A stretch of 64,000 bases of DNA from SCGC-AAA076-P13 sp964613455 (GCA_964613455.1 CAZTGS010000002.1:43677-107676); one strand, 5' to 3'. Counted from the first letter of the stretch, positions 8,093-17,231 are shown. Translations and numbers: made by a program. The notes: generated by a model from the letters alone, not told the origin.

Positions 8093-9009
8093 GTTAGATT
8101 GTAAAACTCTTCCTCAAAATTTTCAGATGACATAGATAATATATTATCTAAACCGTTAGCTTTAGCAAGACTTGATAAAACTCTACCCGGACCACATTCT
8201 ATAATTATTCCATCGAAATCTTTGATATGTTTCATAGTTTTTAACCATTGAACAGGAGAAGTAAGTTGTTTAGTTAAATTAACAGAAATGTTATTTGAAT
8301 CTTTTCCAATTAAGCCATCTATATTATGTATAACGGGTATCAATGGCTTTGCAAAAGTAATATTTATCAACTCTTTTTCTAACAACTTCGATGCATCATT
8401 CATGAGAACACAATGTGAAGCAACACTTACATTTAATTTAACACATCTTTTAGCTCCTGCTTTCTTGCACTCATCTGCGGCAATTTGTGCAGAATCATGA
8501 TGCCCGGCAATAACAATTTGATTTTCTGAATTTATATTTGCAGGACTTACATCATTACCAGAGGATTTAGAAATATCTCTACATATATTATTAATAATCT
8601 CTATATCTAAATTTAGAATAGCGTACATAGAACCTTCTGGACAATTTTCCATGAATTTGCCCCTTTTATGAACAATGTTTAAGGCCTTTTTTATATCTAA
8701 ACTATTTGATGCAACTAATGCTGAATATTCACCTAAAGAATGACCGGCTAAAATATCAGGAACAATAGTAGTAATTGATTTAAATTTTTTATAGTAAAGA
8801 TATGAGGTGGCCAAGATAGCTGGCTGTGTAACAGATGTTTTATTTAATAACTCATCAGGTCCGTTCTTGATAATATCAACTAAATCAAAGTCGAATATGT
8901 CACTAGAGATTGATGAAATTTCAGAAATATCCTCGGAGTTAAAACTTTTTAACATCCCAATAGATTGAGAGCCTTGACCAGGAAAAAGTAAACTGAGATG
9001 CCTAGGCAT
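8089..9009 (-). CDS. fabD: Malonyl-CoA:ACP transacylase
   Basis: Transfers malonyl groups from CoA to ACP. It has the FPGQGSQ N-terminal signature (9-15), the nucleophile motif GHSLGEYSA with Ser91, and the catalytic His199 in VSVASHCVLM. The 306-residue length is typical. The start lies 3 bases after the rpmF stop. In E. coli plsX and fabH lie between rpmF and fabD; here nothing does, so the operon has lost those two genes from this place. Confidence 0.95.
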   Translation of the reverse strand: MPRHLSLLFPGQGSQSIGMLKSFNSEDISEISSISSDIFDFDLVDIIKNGPDELLNKTSVTQPAILATSYLYYKKFKSITTIVPDILAGHSLGEYSALVASNSLDIKKALNIVHKRGKFMENCPEGSMYAILNLDIEIINNICRDISKSSGNDVSPANINSENQIVIAGHHDSAQIAADECKKAGAKRCVKLNVSVASHCVLMNDASKLLEKELINITFAKPLIPVIHNIDGLIGKDSNNISVNLTKQLTSPVQWLKTMKHIKDFDGIIIECGPGRVLSSLAKANGLDNILSMSSENFEEEFYNLT

Positions 9010-9012
9010 TAT

Positions 9013-9222
9013 CTAAGCTGATGTTTCTTCGGCTTCTACTTTTTCTACTTTTCTTAGATCCTTTACTAGTCTGCCTTTATAAAAACCATCTTTAGTCATT
9101 TGATGACGCGCGTGCTTTTCACCAGAGACTGGGTCTATAGATAGAGTAGATGCTGTTAATGAGTCATGAGACCTTCTTTGACCTCTTCTAGACCTTGTAA
9201 CCTTACTTTTTTGAACTGCCAT
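9013..9222 (-). CDS. rpmF: 50S ribosomal protein L32
   Basis: Small, basic ribosomal protein of 69 residues starting MAVQKSKVTRSRRGQRRSHD, the L32 signature. As in enterobacterial L32, the zinc-ribbon cysteines are missing. A ribosome site AAGGG lies shortly before the ATG, and a TATAAT box is 35-40 bases upstream. It heads the condensed fab operon (rpmF-fabD-fabG-acpP). Confidence 0.95.
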   Translation of the reverse strand: MAVQKSKVTRSRRGQRRSHDSLTASTLSIDPVSGEKHARHQMTKDGFYKGRLVKDLRKVEKVEAEETSA

Positions 9223-9255
9223 AGTTAACCCTTAAAAAAAATGTATCCTATCAAA

Positions 9256-9261
9256 ATTATA
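9256..9261 (-). promoter_or_regulatory. Candidate -10 box of the rpmF-fab operon
   Basis: A perfect TATAAT on the minus strand lies 34-39 bases before the rpmF ATG, in the 58-base gap after rluC. No good -35 hexamer is visible 16-18 bases further upstream, only an A-rich tract, so the promoter call rests on the -10 match and position. Confidence 0.4.
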
Positions 9262-9280
9262 CAACTATTGGTAGATTTTT

Positions 9281-10198
9281 TTACTTTAATAAATCAAGTA
9301 GCTTATTAAAAGTGTTATCAGTTTCTGATCTTACTTTAATTGTTTTGTTATTTTGATCTTTAAATTTAATTTCCAAAGCATGCAGAGCCATCCTGTTTGT
9401 TTTTTTTATTAAATCTATTTTATTAAAAAGCCTGTCTCCGTATTTATCATCGTTCACCACTGGGTGTCCAATATGACTGCTTTGAACTCTAATTTGATGA
9501 GTTCTTCCAGTAAATATTTCAATTTCAACTAGACAAGATTTATTTAGTTTTGTAAGTGGCTTGAATACAGAAGAAGAAATTTTTCCCTTTTCAGAGATAA
9601 AAGATTTTGTTTCTGTGTCAAATGATTTATCTATAAGAGCTTCAACTTTTGTAGTTTTTTTAAGATGCCCTTTAAGAATTGCAATGTATTTTTTACTTAT
9701 ATCTTTTGAGACAAGTAAATTATTAAAATGTTTGTTAGATTTTTTATTTTTAGACAAAACCAAACACCCTGACGTTTCTTTATCAATTCTGTGACATAAA
9801 TCAATATCATCATTATATAAAGATCTCATTATTGAAATAATACCAATATAACTTTTAGTTCCGCCATGAACTGCTATACCAGCTGGTTTATTTAATACAA
9901 GATAGTTATTATCTTCATAAATAATATTTTCTTTAATTTGCTTTGTTAATAACTTAGGTATCACCTCAAGAGTCTTCTGGTTGTCATTGATATCATCTAA
10001 ATAAGGTGGAATTCTAATAAGATCGCCAGTTTCAATTTTTCTGTGAGGCTTAATGCGACCAGAGTTAATCCTAACTTCACCTTTTCTTATAATGTTATAT
10101 ATTTTAGATTTTGGAACATTCTTGTAGATAGACAACAGAAAATTATCCAATCTTCTTCCAGAATTATCTTCATTGACTTCTATTTTTTTGACAGGCAT
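9281..10198 (-). CDS. rluC: 23S rRNA pseudouridine synthase RluC-type
   Basis: Isomerises uridines in 23S rRNA. An N-terminal S4-like RNA-binding domain (residues about 15-65, with KIYNIIRKGEVRINSGRIKP-type sequence) is followed by the RluA-family catalytic domain. That domain carries the motif HRIDKETSG, with catalytic Asp139, and GRTHQIRVQSSHIGHPVVND. It is divergent from rne, exactly as in E. coli, which supports RluC over RluD or RluA. Length 305 is close to E. coli RluC (319). Confidence 0.92.
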   Translation of the reverse strand: MPVKKIEVNEDNSGRRLDNFLLSIYKNVPKSKIYNIIRKGEVRINSGRIKPHRKIETGDLIRIPPYLDDINDNQKTLEVIPKLLTKQIKENIIYEDNNYLVLNKPAGIAVHGGTKSYIGIISIMRSLYNDDIDLCHRIDKETSGCLVLSKNKKSNKHFNNLLVSKDISKKYIAILKGHLKKTTKVEALIDKSFDTETKSFISEKGKISSSVFKPLTKLNKSCLVEIEIFTGRTHQIRVQSSHIGHPVVNDDKYGDRLFNKIDLIKKTNRMALHALEIKFKDQNNKTIKVRSETDNTFNKLLDLLK

Positions 10199-10392
10199 GT
10201 GACAAATCTATAGGATATGCTGGTAAATAACTAGAAAAACTAGTTAAAAAATTTAAAAGAAAGATAAATACAACAGTTTAATTACAACTCTTCAAAGAGT
10301 TAATCATACAAGCAGAATGACGTAAGACTTGATGATAGAAGCTTAAAATAAGCACACTGCTGACTTATCTTCCTATATTTAGGGAGAAAAAT
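10199..10392 (+). promoter_or_regulatory. rne promoter and 5' leader region
   Basis: The 194 bases between rluC and rne are unusually long for this genome. They contain a 7-base-pair hairpin (10228-10234 with 10240-10246, loop AAAAA), a second one (10286-10292 with 10295-10301) and a shorter GCTTA/TAAGC hairpin near 10343. The ribosome site AGGGAG lies 5 bases before the rne ATG. In E. coli the long rne 5' leader lets RNase E control its own mRNA; a similar role here is inference. No clear -10/-35 pair was fixed. Confidence 0.35.
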
Positions 10393-12504
10393 ATGAAAAG
10401 AATTCTTATAAATTCATCTTACGGTGATGAATTACGCGTAGCTCTGGTTGACGGGGCAAAACTTTATGACTTTGATACAGAATCACCTGACAAGGTTTTA
10501 TTAAAAGGTAGTATTTTTAAAGCTACTGTTTCTAGAATAGAGTCCAGCCTTGACGCTGCATTTATTAATTTCGGATCTGAAAGACATGGCTTTTTGCCTT
10601 TAAAAGATTTATCTAACGAATTTTATAAAAAAAATTCTGAGGGTAGGAATGTTTGTCTTCTTAAAGAAGGACAGGAAATTATTGTTCAGGTAACTAAAGA
10701 GGAACGAGGCACTAAGGGAGCTGCCTTAACAACACAAATTGGTTTGGCAGGTAGATTTATAGTATTAATTCCTAACTCTGCAAGATCAGGCGGTATTTCT
10801 AGAAGAATCAGTGGTGAGGAGAGAGATCAAATTAAAGAAGCTTTAGATTCAATAAATATTCCAGATAATATGAGTGCAATTGTTAGAACTAATGGGCTTG
10901 GTAGATCTTCTGAAGAGTTAGGCTTGGATTTGGCATACCTGTTGGCTCTATGGGAAGAAATTAGTAAAACAATTCCTGAGGCTCCAAGTCCGGCATTAAT
11001 TTATCGTGATGACAAATTAATAGTAAGGGTTGTTAAAGATTATTTTAAAGATGATATTGAAGAAATATTAATTGATGATCAGGCCACTTTTGATGAAGCT
11101 AAAGAATTTATTGATGCTGTAATTCCAGATCATGCTGATAAAGTTAAATTATATGATGAAGAGATTCCTTTATTTAACAGATACCAAATTGAATCCCAAA
11201 TTGAATTAGCTTTTCAGAGAGAGATCTCACTAACATCTGGGGGCTCAATAGTTATTGATCCTACTGAAGCTATGACTGCTGTTGATGTCAATTCAGCCAG
11301 ATCAACCAAAGGTAAAGATATCGAAGATACTGCATATAAAACAAACCTTGAAGCTGCAAGAGAAGTTGCTAGACAATTAAGATTAAGAGATGTTGGTGGG
11401 CTAGTTGTAATTGATTTCATCGACATGCTAGATACATCTCATCAAGAAAAGGTTGAATCTGCTTTTAGAAAAGCTGTTTATTCCGATAGGGCTAGAGTTC
11501 AAATTTCTGGTATATCTAAATTTGGATTGCTTGAGGTTTCGAGACAAAGATTAAGACCTTCACTTAATGAGTCTTATGATATTGAACATGTTCTTGTAAG
11601 AGGGCCTAGATCGCTAGGTCAATCAATTTTAAGAATAATTGGAGAAGATTCTGCAAAAGATAATACGGGTGAGATTCAGGTATATGTACCTTCTGATGTT
11701 GCCAGTTACCTTCTTAATGAAAAAAGACAAGATATTATAAATATAGAACGAACTAATAAGATAAGAGTATTGGTAATTGCAGATCCTTACAAAGCAAGAC
11801 CATACTATAAAGTCGTTAGGGTTAAAGCTTCAGATATTAAAGATATTGATTCTTATAAACTTACACCCAATAGTCCAGAACCTGATACTAGCTGGAGAGA
11901 TGATAAGAACAGATCAAAAGCTATGAAGCCTTTGGTTGATAAAATCAAGCCACCTAAGATGCCAAAAAAGAAGAAAGAAGGTTTAGTTGGTTGGATTAAA
12001 AGTATTGCTGGAATTGATCAAGAAGATAAATCTAAGAAAAAACCAGTTCGCTCGTCTAACCCTAATAGAAATAGAAAACCTAGACCACAAAATAGGAATA
12101 AACCAAATCCTAATAGGAATCCTAATCAGAATAAAGGGAATCAAAAGCCTAATCCAAATCAGAGCAAAGGTAATCAAAAAGTTAATCCAAATCAAAAACC
12201 TAAGCAGGCTCAAGCTGATTTAACAAAAGATCAAAAAAATGATGTTAAAACTATTGACACTAAAAAGCCTAATGAAAATATCAGAAAACCTTCAGAGCCA
12301 AAATCTAAGGATGTTGTAAAGAAAGACTTAACAGTAAAATCAGGGGTATCAAAGGAACCAGTTAAGAAAGCTCCTTCAAAGAAGCCGCCAGTTAAGAGAG
12401 AGCCAGTAAAGAAAGAACCTGCTATAAAAGAGGTTGTTAAAGAACCAAAGGTTAAAAAAGAGATTCCTACAAGAGCTGCTAATGATCCGAGATATAAGAG
12501 TTAA
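10393..12504 (+). CDS. rne: Ribonuclease E
   Basis: Endoribonuclease of mRNA decay and rRNA/tRNA processing. The catalytic half (about residues 1-510) has the S1 domain (AAFINFGSERHGFLPL), the DNase-I-like domain with the catalytic aspartates in TAVDVNSARSTKG and GLVVIDFIDML, and the small domain ASYLLNEKRQDI. The Zn-link expected near residue 404 (CPxC in E. coli) is missing; residues 397-406 read IEHVLVRGPR, as if about ten residues were deleted. The C-terminal third is a short low-complexity scaffold: Asn/Pro repeats (PNPNQ-like), then Lys/Pro/Glu-Val repeats (KKEPVK). At 703 residues it is shorter than E. coli (1061). The 3' end overlaps convergent nudC by 26 bases. Confidence 0.95.
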   Translation: MKRILINSSYGDELRVALVDGAKLYDFDTESPDKVLLKGSIFKATVSRIESSLDAAFINFGSERHGFLPLKDLSNEFYKKNSEGRNVCLLKEGQEIIVQVTKEERGTKGAALTTQIGLAGRFIVLIPNSARSGGISRRISGEERDQIKEALDSINIPDNMSAIVRTNGLGRSSEELGLDLAYLLALWEEISKTIPEAPSPALIYRDDKLIVRVVKDYFKDDIEEILIDDQATFDEAKEFIDAVIPDHADKVKLYDEEIPLFNRYQIESQIELAFQREISLTSGGSIVIDPTEAMTAVDVNSARSTKGKDIEDTAYKTNLEAAREVARQLRLRDVGGLVVIDFIDMLDTSHQEKVESAFRKAVYSDRARVQISGISKFGLLEVSRQRLRPSLNESYDIEHVLVRGPRSLGQSILRIIGEDSAKDNTGEIQVYVPSDVASYLLNEKRQDIINIERTNKIRVLVIADPYKARPYYKVVRVKASDIKDIDSYKLTPNSPEPDTSWRDDKNRSKAMKPLVDKIKPPKMPKKKKEGLVGWIKSIAGIDQEDKSKKKPVRSSNPNRNRKPRPQNRNKPNPNRNPNQNKGNQKPNPNQSKGNQKVNPNQKPKQAQADLTKDQKNDVKTIDTKKPNENIRKPSEPKSKDVVKKDLTVKSGVSKEPVKKAPSKKPPVKREPVKKEPAIKEVVKEPKVKKEIPTRAANDPRYKS

Positions 12505-13297
12505 TAAGCCTACCTGAAAGCGTTGTTTCTGGTGGAGTGTTTGGCAATTGATCTAAGTTGAACCATTGGGCTTCAACAATCTCTTCACCATCAACCTCAA
12601 TTTCACCTGAGTCATAGTCACAGATATAGGCAAGCATTAGCTGACTTGGAAAAGGCCAAGATTGGCTACCAAAGTATCTTATATTTTTTACATTAATTTT
12701 AACCTCTTCAAGAACCTCCCTCTTAAGAGTTTCTTCAGCTGTTTCAGAAACCTCAATGAAGCCTGCTAATGCACTAAAAAGACCATTAGGGAAAAGAGCG
12801 TTCCTAGCAAGAAGTATTTGGTCACCCTTTGTAACTAAACTTAATATACATGGTGATATTGTTGGATAGACCATAATGTTATTACAATCACAAAAAAGAG
12901 CTTCTTCTTTGTCGTTATAGTTCTTTACGTTACCGCAATAACCACAATGCTTATTACTTTTAATCCAATGAAGTAATTGATTAGCTCTACCTAATAAACT
13001 TATGTCATTATTATTGAGAGTGGGAAGCATATGTCTTAAGTCGTATTCGACTAATGAAGAATATCCCTGGTCTTTAAAATTAAATGTAATGTTGGAAATA
13101 TCTATGCTATAGATATTCATTCCATCATCTTCAGCTATCCCAACTTTTTCAAAATCATAATTCTGAAAAGATAAAAATGATGCATTCAACACAAATGTTT
13201 TTTGATCTAGGTCAAATAAAACTTTATTATTGTTAAATATAATAAATAAATTATTATTATTATCGGGTTTAAATTCAAAAAATCTTTTAAAATGCAT
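12479..13297 (-). CDS. nudC: NADH pyrophosphatase / NAD-cap hydrolase
   Basis: Nudix hydrolase acting on NAD(H) and removing NAD caps from RNA. The Nudix box is at 179-201 (GFIEVSETAEETLKREVLEE). The NudC-specific SQSWPFPSQLM is at 211-221. A four-Cys zinc site is formed by C118, C121, C136 and C138; the second pair is spaced C-x-C rather than C-x2-C as in E. coli. The N-terminal domain is divergent, as is usual for the family. Divergent from nhaB with only 27 bases between the starts. Confidence 0.93.
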   Translation of the reverse strand: MHFKRFFEFKPDNNNNLFIIFNNNKVLFDLDQKTFVLNASFLSFQNYDFEKVGIAEDDGMNIYSIDISNITFNFKDQGYSSLVEYDLRHMLPTLNNNDISLLGRANQLLHWIKSNKHCGYCGNVKNYNDKEEALFCDCNNIMVYPTISPCILSLVTKGDQILLARNALFPNGLFSALAGFIEVSETAEETLKREVLEEVKINVKNIRYFGSQSWPFPSQLMLAYICDYDSGEIEVDGEEIVEAQWFNLDQLPNTPPETTLSGRLINSYISDH

Positions 13298-13324
13298 ATC
13301 TTAGTTAAATAAATTTATATAGTA

Positions 13325-14836
13325 ATGATTAGTGCGATACAAAAACTATTTTTAGGCAACGCCCCATCTTGGTATAAGAATACTATTGTAGTGTTTCTTG
13401 TAATTAATCCAATAGCATTGATGGTATTTAATTCAGCTGGTATGAATGGCAATTTCATAGTTGGTTGGATGTTCTTATTAGAATTCATATTTACATTAGC
13501 ATTGGCTTTAAAGTGCTATCCATTGCAACCAGGAGGTTTATTAGCTATAGAAGCTGTAATCCTCGGTTTGACTAGTACTGGCGCTATACTTCATGAGATA
13601 GAAAATAATCTAGAAGTTATTCTTCTTTTAGTTTTCATGGTTGCTGGTATTTTCTTTATGAAAAATTTAATGCTAGCAATATTTACAAAACTATTATTGA
13701 AAGTCCAATCTAAAATATATTTGTCACTCTTGTTTTGTTTGTCTGCTGCAGTTCTATCAGCTTTCTTGGATGCATTAACGGTTACAGCAGTTCTAATTGG
13801 AGTAACGATAGGTTTTTATAGAATTTTTCATACTATTGCCTCTGGTAAAGAATTTGGCGATTCCGGTCATGACTATCAGAACAATGAGCTACTTAGCGAA
13901 ATTGGCATTGAAGATATAGAAAATTTTAAAGCTTTTTTAAGAGATCTTGTCATGCACGGTGCTGTTGGAACTGCACTTGGTGGTGTTTGTACAATAGTTG
14001 GTGAACCACAAAATTTATTGATAGCGAAGATTGCAGGGTGGGAATTTATTGAATTCTTTATGCGAATGGCTCCTATAACTATGCCTGTCTTAGTGGCGGG
14101 TTTATTAACTTGTTTCTGTATTGAAAGATTTGCAATTGGTGGCTTTGGTAATCAGTTACCAGTAAATGTAAGAGCAGTGTTTAACGATTTTGATAAATAT
14201 GAAAGAGAGAACACAACTATAGAACATAAAGCTGAATTATTGATTGAAGGTCTTGTAGCGTTATTTTTAGTTATTGCATTGGCATTGCATGTTGCTGCAG
14301 TAGGTCTTATTGGTTTAGCTGTAATAATTCTTTTAACAGCGTTTAAAGGAATAACAGAAGAACATAAATTAGGTGAAGCCTTCCATGAAGCACTTCCTTT
14401 CACAGCCTTATTAGCAGTATTTTTTGCAATTGTTAGTGTGATACATGATCAGCATCTATTCTCACCAGTTATTAACTATGTATTAGCACAAAGTACTGAT
14501 GTTCAACCTCCATTATTTTTTGTTGCTAATGGCTTCTTATCAGCAATTAGTGATAATGTCTTTGTTGCAACTATTTATATAAATGAAGTAAAAGCAGCCT
14601 TAGATAATCAACTTATAACTCGTGAACAATTTGATAACTTAGCTGTTGCTATTAACACAGGTACAAATATACCCAGCATAGCTACACCTAACGGACAGGC
14701 TGCTTTCCTATTTTTACTTACCTCATCTTTAGCCCCATTAATTAACTTGTCATACATGAGAATGGTCTTGATGGCCCTTCCCTATACTATAGTTCTATCT
14801 ATAGTTGGTTTTGCTTCTATTGTTTATTTTTTATAA
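13325..14836 (+). CDS. nhaB: Na+/H+ antiporter NhaB
   Basis: Inner-membrane sodium/proton antiporter with about 12 hydrophobic segments over 503 residues. The N-terminus FLGNAPSWYKNTIVVFLVINPI and the internal AFLDALTVTAVLIGVTIGFYRI and GGVCTIVGEPQNLLIA segments match NhaB of gammaproteobacteria closely. Fits sodium-based bioenergetics in seawater, along with the AGCS symporter earlier in the window. dusA starts 6 bases after its stop, so the two are likely cotranscribed. Confidence 0.95.
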   Translation: MISAIQKLFLGNAPSWYKNTIVVFLVINPIALMVFNSAGMNGNFIVGWMFLLEFIFTLALALKCYPLQPGGLLAIEAVILGLTSTGAILHEIENNLEVILLLVFMVAGIFFMKNLMLAIFTKLLLKVQSKIYLSLLFCLSAAVLSAFLDALTVTAVLIGVTIGFYRIFHTIASGKEFGDSGHDYQNNELLSEIGIEDIENFKAFLRDLVMHGAVGTALGGVCTIVGEPQNLLIAKIAGWEFIEFFMRMAPITMPVLVAGLLTCFCIERFAIGGFGNQLPVNVRAVFNDFDKYERENTTIEHKAELLIEGLVALFLVIALALHVAAVGLIGLAVIILLTAFKGITEEHKLGEAFHEALPFTALLAVFFAIVSVIHDQHLFSPVINYVLAQSTDVQPPLFFVANGFLSAISDNVFVATIYINEVKAALDNQLITREQFDNLAVAINTGTNIPSIATPNGQAAFLFLLTSSLAPLINLSYMRMVLMALPYTIVLSIVGFASIVYFL

Positions 14837-14842
14837 ATAGCA

Positions 14843-15811
14843 ATGTCTAAATTTAGTCATAGAGTCTGTATTGCACCGATGATGCAATATACAGATATGC
14901 ATGACAGATATCTACTCAGACTAATTTCAAAAAAAGTATTCTTATACACAGAAATGGTTGCCACTGGATCAATACTCTATGGTAAATGTTTTCATCAACT
15001 TGAGTTTAATAATGAAGAACATCCTGTGGCGGTGCAATTGGGAGGTTCTGATACAAATCACTTAATAGAATCATCAAAAATATGTGAAGAATACGGATAT
15101 GATGAAATTAATTTAAATGTTGGATGCCCATCTGATAGAGTTCAGAAAGGAAGATTTGGAGCCTGTCTTATGCTTGAGCCTAATCATGTTGCTGAATGCT
15201 TGGGTGCCATGAAAAATAATGTATCTATTCCTGTTTCTATCAAATGTAGATTAGGAATTGATCATCATGAAGATTATGAGTTTTTATTTAACTTTGTTGA
15301 AATAGTTAAGAATTCTGGAATTACTGATTTTATTATTCATGCTAGAAATGGAATATTAAAAGGCTTAAGCCCAAGACAAAATAGGCACGTACCTCCTCTG
15401 AAATATGATTATGTGTATAAATTAAAGGAAGATTTCCCAGACTTGAATATTATTATTAACGGTGGAATTAAAACAATAGATGAATGCAAAGATCATCTTA
15501 AGAAAGTTGATGGAGTTATGATTGGGCGAGCAGCATATGAAAATCCTTTTTTAATAAAAGATATAGATTCTGAAATATACGGAATGGATGCAGTTCTAAA
15601 ATCTAAGAAGCAAATCTTAAACCAATACCTTGATTATGTAGAAGGTAAGGTTGAAGAAGGATATGAGCTTTCAAGAATGATGAAGCATTTATTCGGCTTA
15701 TCAAGAGGTGATAAATTTGCTAAAACTTTTAGATTAAAAATACTTGAAGTTATAAAAAATGAAAGCCTGCAACCGCATAGGAAAGAATTAGAAGATTTGT
15801 TATTCTATTAA
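14843..15811 (+). CDS. dusA: tRNA-dihydrouridine synthase A
   Basis: FMN-dependent enzyme reducing uridines 20/20a in the tRNA D-loop. TIM-barrel protein with APMMQYTD near the N-terminus, the catalytic GCPSDRVQKGRFGACLM (Cys95), IKCRLGIDHHEDYEF, and INGGIKTIDE with GVMIGRAAYENPF for phosphate binding. The subgroup pattern fits DusA. It follows nhaB and its last 12 bases overlap the convergent mlaA. Confidence 0.95.
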   Translation: MSKFSHRVCIAPMMQYTDMHDRYLLRLISKKVFLYTEMVATGSILYGKCFHQLEFNNEEHPVAVQLGGSDTNHLIESSKICEEYGYDEINLNVGCPSDRVQKGRFGACLMLEPNHVAECLGAMKNNVSIPVSIKCRLGIDHHEDYEFLFNFVEIVKNSGITDFIIHARNGILKGLSPRQNRHVPPLKYDYVYKLKEDFPDLNIIINGGIKTIDECKDHLKKVDGVMIGRAAYENPFLIKDIDSEIYGMDAVLKSKKQILNQYLDYVEGKVEEGYELSRMMKHLFGLSRGDKFAKTFRLKILEVIKNESLQPHRKELEDLLFY

Positions 15812-16495
15812 AAAGTCATCCATCTCATCAAGAAAGTTATCTTCTACATTTACTCCATCACTAACTTCATATTGAATGTATTGAACATAGGATTCTTTAA
15901 CAAAATTATACCTATCTCCTGAGATCAAAGATTCAATCTCAAGAAGCCTTTCTCTTGTTTCAAGGGCATCAACAGCTTTTAAAGTAAGATTAACGTCATC
16001 TTCTGTCATATGAAATGTAATAGATAATAATGAAGAAACAGGCCTACTAAATGTATCTCTTGCACTGGAGGGACCTAGAACTGGAAGCATTATGTATGGT
16101 CCAGATGGAACTCCCCACAAGGCCAAAGTTTGTCCAAAGTCTTCTTCATGTCTTGGTAGACCAATTTTTGTAGCAACGTCAAAAATACCTGCTAAACCAA
16201 TAGTAGAATTAATTAAAAAACGCGAAAGATCATTTGCAGCATAAGCAAATTTGCCTTGAAGAATTTGATTCACTGTTGTATCTATTTCTTCTAGATTATC
16301 AAAAAAGTTGGATACAGTAGTTTTAATAGGTTTAGGAAACGATGAATAAATTTCAGCAATAGGTTTGGCAAGACGATTATCAAGAGATTCATTAAATGCG
16401 AAAGTGATCCTGTTAAAGTCTTCTAGAGGATCATTAATATCTTCTGCATGAAGATAGCTAAATAGAAAAAATAAGAGAAAAAGATGCTTGTTCAT
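15800..16495 (-). CDS. mlaA: MlaA (VacJ)-family outer-membrane lipid-asymmetry protein
   Basis: Component that removes misplaced phospholipids from the outer leaflet of the outer membrane. Family hallmarks are DPLEDFNRITFAFNESLD near the mature N-terminus and the later EEDFGQTLALWGVPSGPYIMLPVLGPSSARD. The ATG at 16495 is chosen; a TTG 15 bases upstream is the only alternative. The leader (MNKHLFLLFFLFSYLHA) has no lipobox cysteine, so unlike E. coli MlaA this one is predicted to be a non-lipidated secreted protein. No mlaBCDEF genes are in the window. The neighbouring mrp stop is 7 bases upstream. Confidence 0.88.
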   Translation of the reverse strand: MNKHLFLLFFLFSYLHAEDINDPLEDFNRITFAFNESLDNRLAKPIAEIYSSFPKPIKTTVSNFFDNLEEIDTTVNQILQGKFAYAANDLSRFLINSTIGLAGIFDVATKIGLPRHEEDFGQTLALWGVPSGPYIMLPVLGPSSARDTFSRPVSSLLSITFHMTEDDVNLTLKAVDALETRERLLEIESLISGDRYNFVKESYVQYIQYEVSDGVNVEDNFLDEMDDFLIE

Positions 16496-16502
16496 AGGGA
16501 GA

Positions 16503-17195
16503 TTATACAAGCGAAACTATTCGGCTTGATAAATTTACAAATAAATTATTTATTTTACTTTTATCAAATGAATAAATATTTTCGTTAAATGGAATAGAGC
16601 CAATATGTTCAATATTTAAACTTATTAGTGATGAAAAATCTTTTTCAAACTCATGATTGGAAATATTATTATCTATAAAACCCATAATCTTAATATTTAA
16701 CTTATTAAACGTTGTGATAGATTTATGAACATCATGTATAGATAACTTATTTGCAGTAGTTACTAGGAGACAATAATCAGGCTTTATTTCTGAAGCTACA
16801 GTTAAATATGCATCGCCTGTTCCAGGAGGCATATCTATAAATAAGTAATCTAGATCTCCCCAAATAGTAGAATCCATAAGCTGTCTAATTGCTCCGCTTA
16901 GCATTGGACCTCTCCATACCGCTGCCTTGTCATCATTTAGTACAAATCCCATAGAATTTAAAGCAACATTATTGGAAATAATAGGTTCAAGAAACTTCTT
17001 TTCATTTTTTTCTATTAAGTTTGGTTTACTATTTTCTACGTCAAACAAAATATGTTGATTGGGACCATAAATGTCAGCATCTAAGATGCCTACTTTAAAC
17101 GATTGGGACATGCTCATAGCCAAACCAGCTGTTATCGAGCTCTTGCCGACACCACCCTTAGCAGAAGCAACAGCGATTATTTTTTTTATAGCCAT
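16503..17195 (-). CDS. mrp: Mrp/ApbC-family P-loop ATPase, reduced form
   Basis: MinD-like ATPase thought to carry iron-sulfur clusters. It has the deviant Walker A SAKGGVGKSS, the DADIYGPNQ switch, AVWRGPMLSGAIRQ and DYLFIDMPPGTGDAYLT segments diagnostic of Mrp. Two things are missing. The N-terminal DUF59 domain of E. coli ApbC is absent. So is the CxxC pair that holds the bridging cluster: the equivalent region reads GFIDNNISNHEF, without Cys. The ATG at 17195 is preferred; a GTG 18 bases upstream is possible. Divergent from metG, the same neighbour as in E. coli. Confidence 0.88.
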   Translation of the reverse strand: MAIKKIIAVASAKGGVGKSSITAGLAMSMSQSFKVGILDADIYGPNQHILFDVENSKPNLIEKNEKKFLEPIISNNVALNSMGFVLNDDKAAVWRGPMLSGAIRQLMDSTIWGDLDYLFIDMPPGTGDAYLTVASEIKPDYCLLVTTANKLSIHDVHKSITTFNKLNIKIMGFIDNNISNHEFEKDFSSLISLNIEHIGSIPFNENIYSFDKSKINNLFVNLSSRIVSLV

Positions 17196-17231
17196 ATTAA
17201 ATCTATTTTTCACCTATAATACAGTTAATAT

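Noticed and set aside
11983..12223. Overlapping frames in the rne tail on both strands, about 76-78 codons
   Set aside because: The Asn/Lys/Pro-rich repeats of the RNase E scaffold produce long open frames in other phases by composition. None has a recognisable product or ribosome site.
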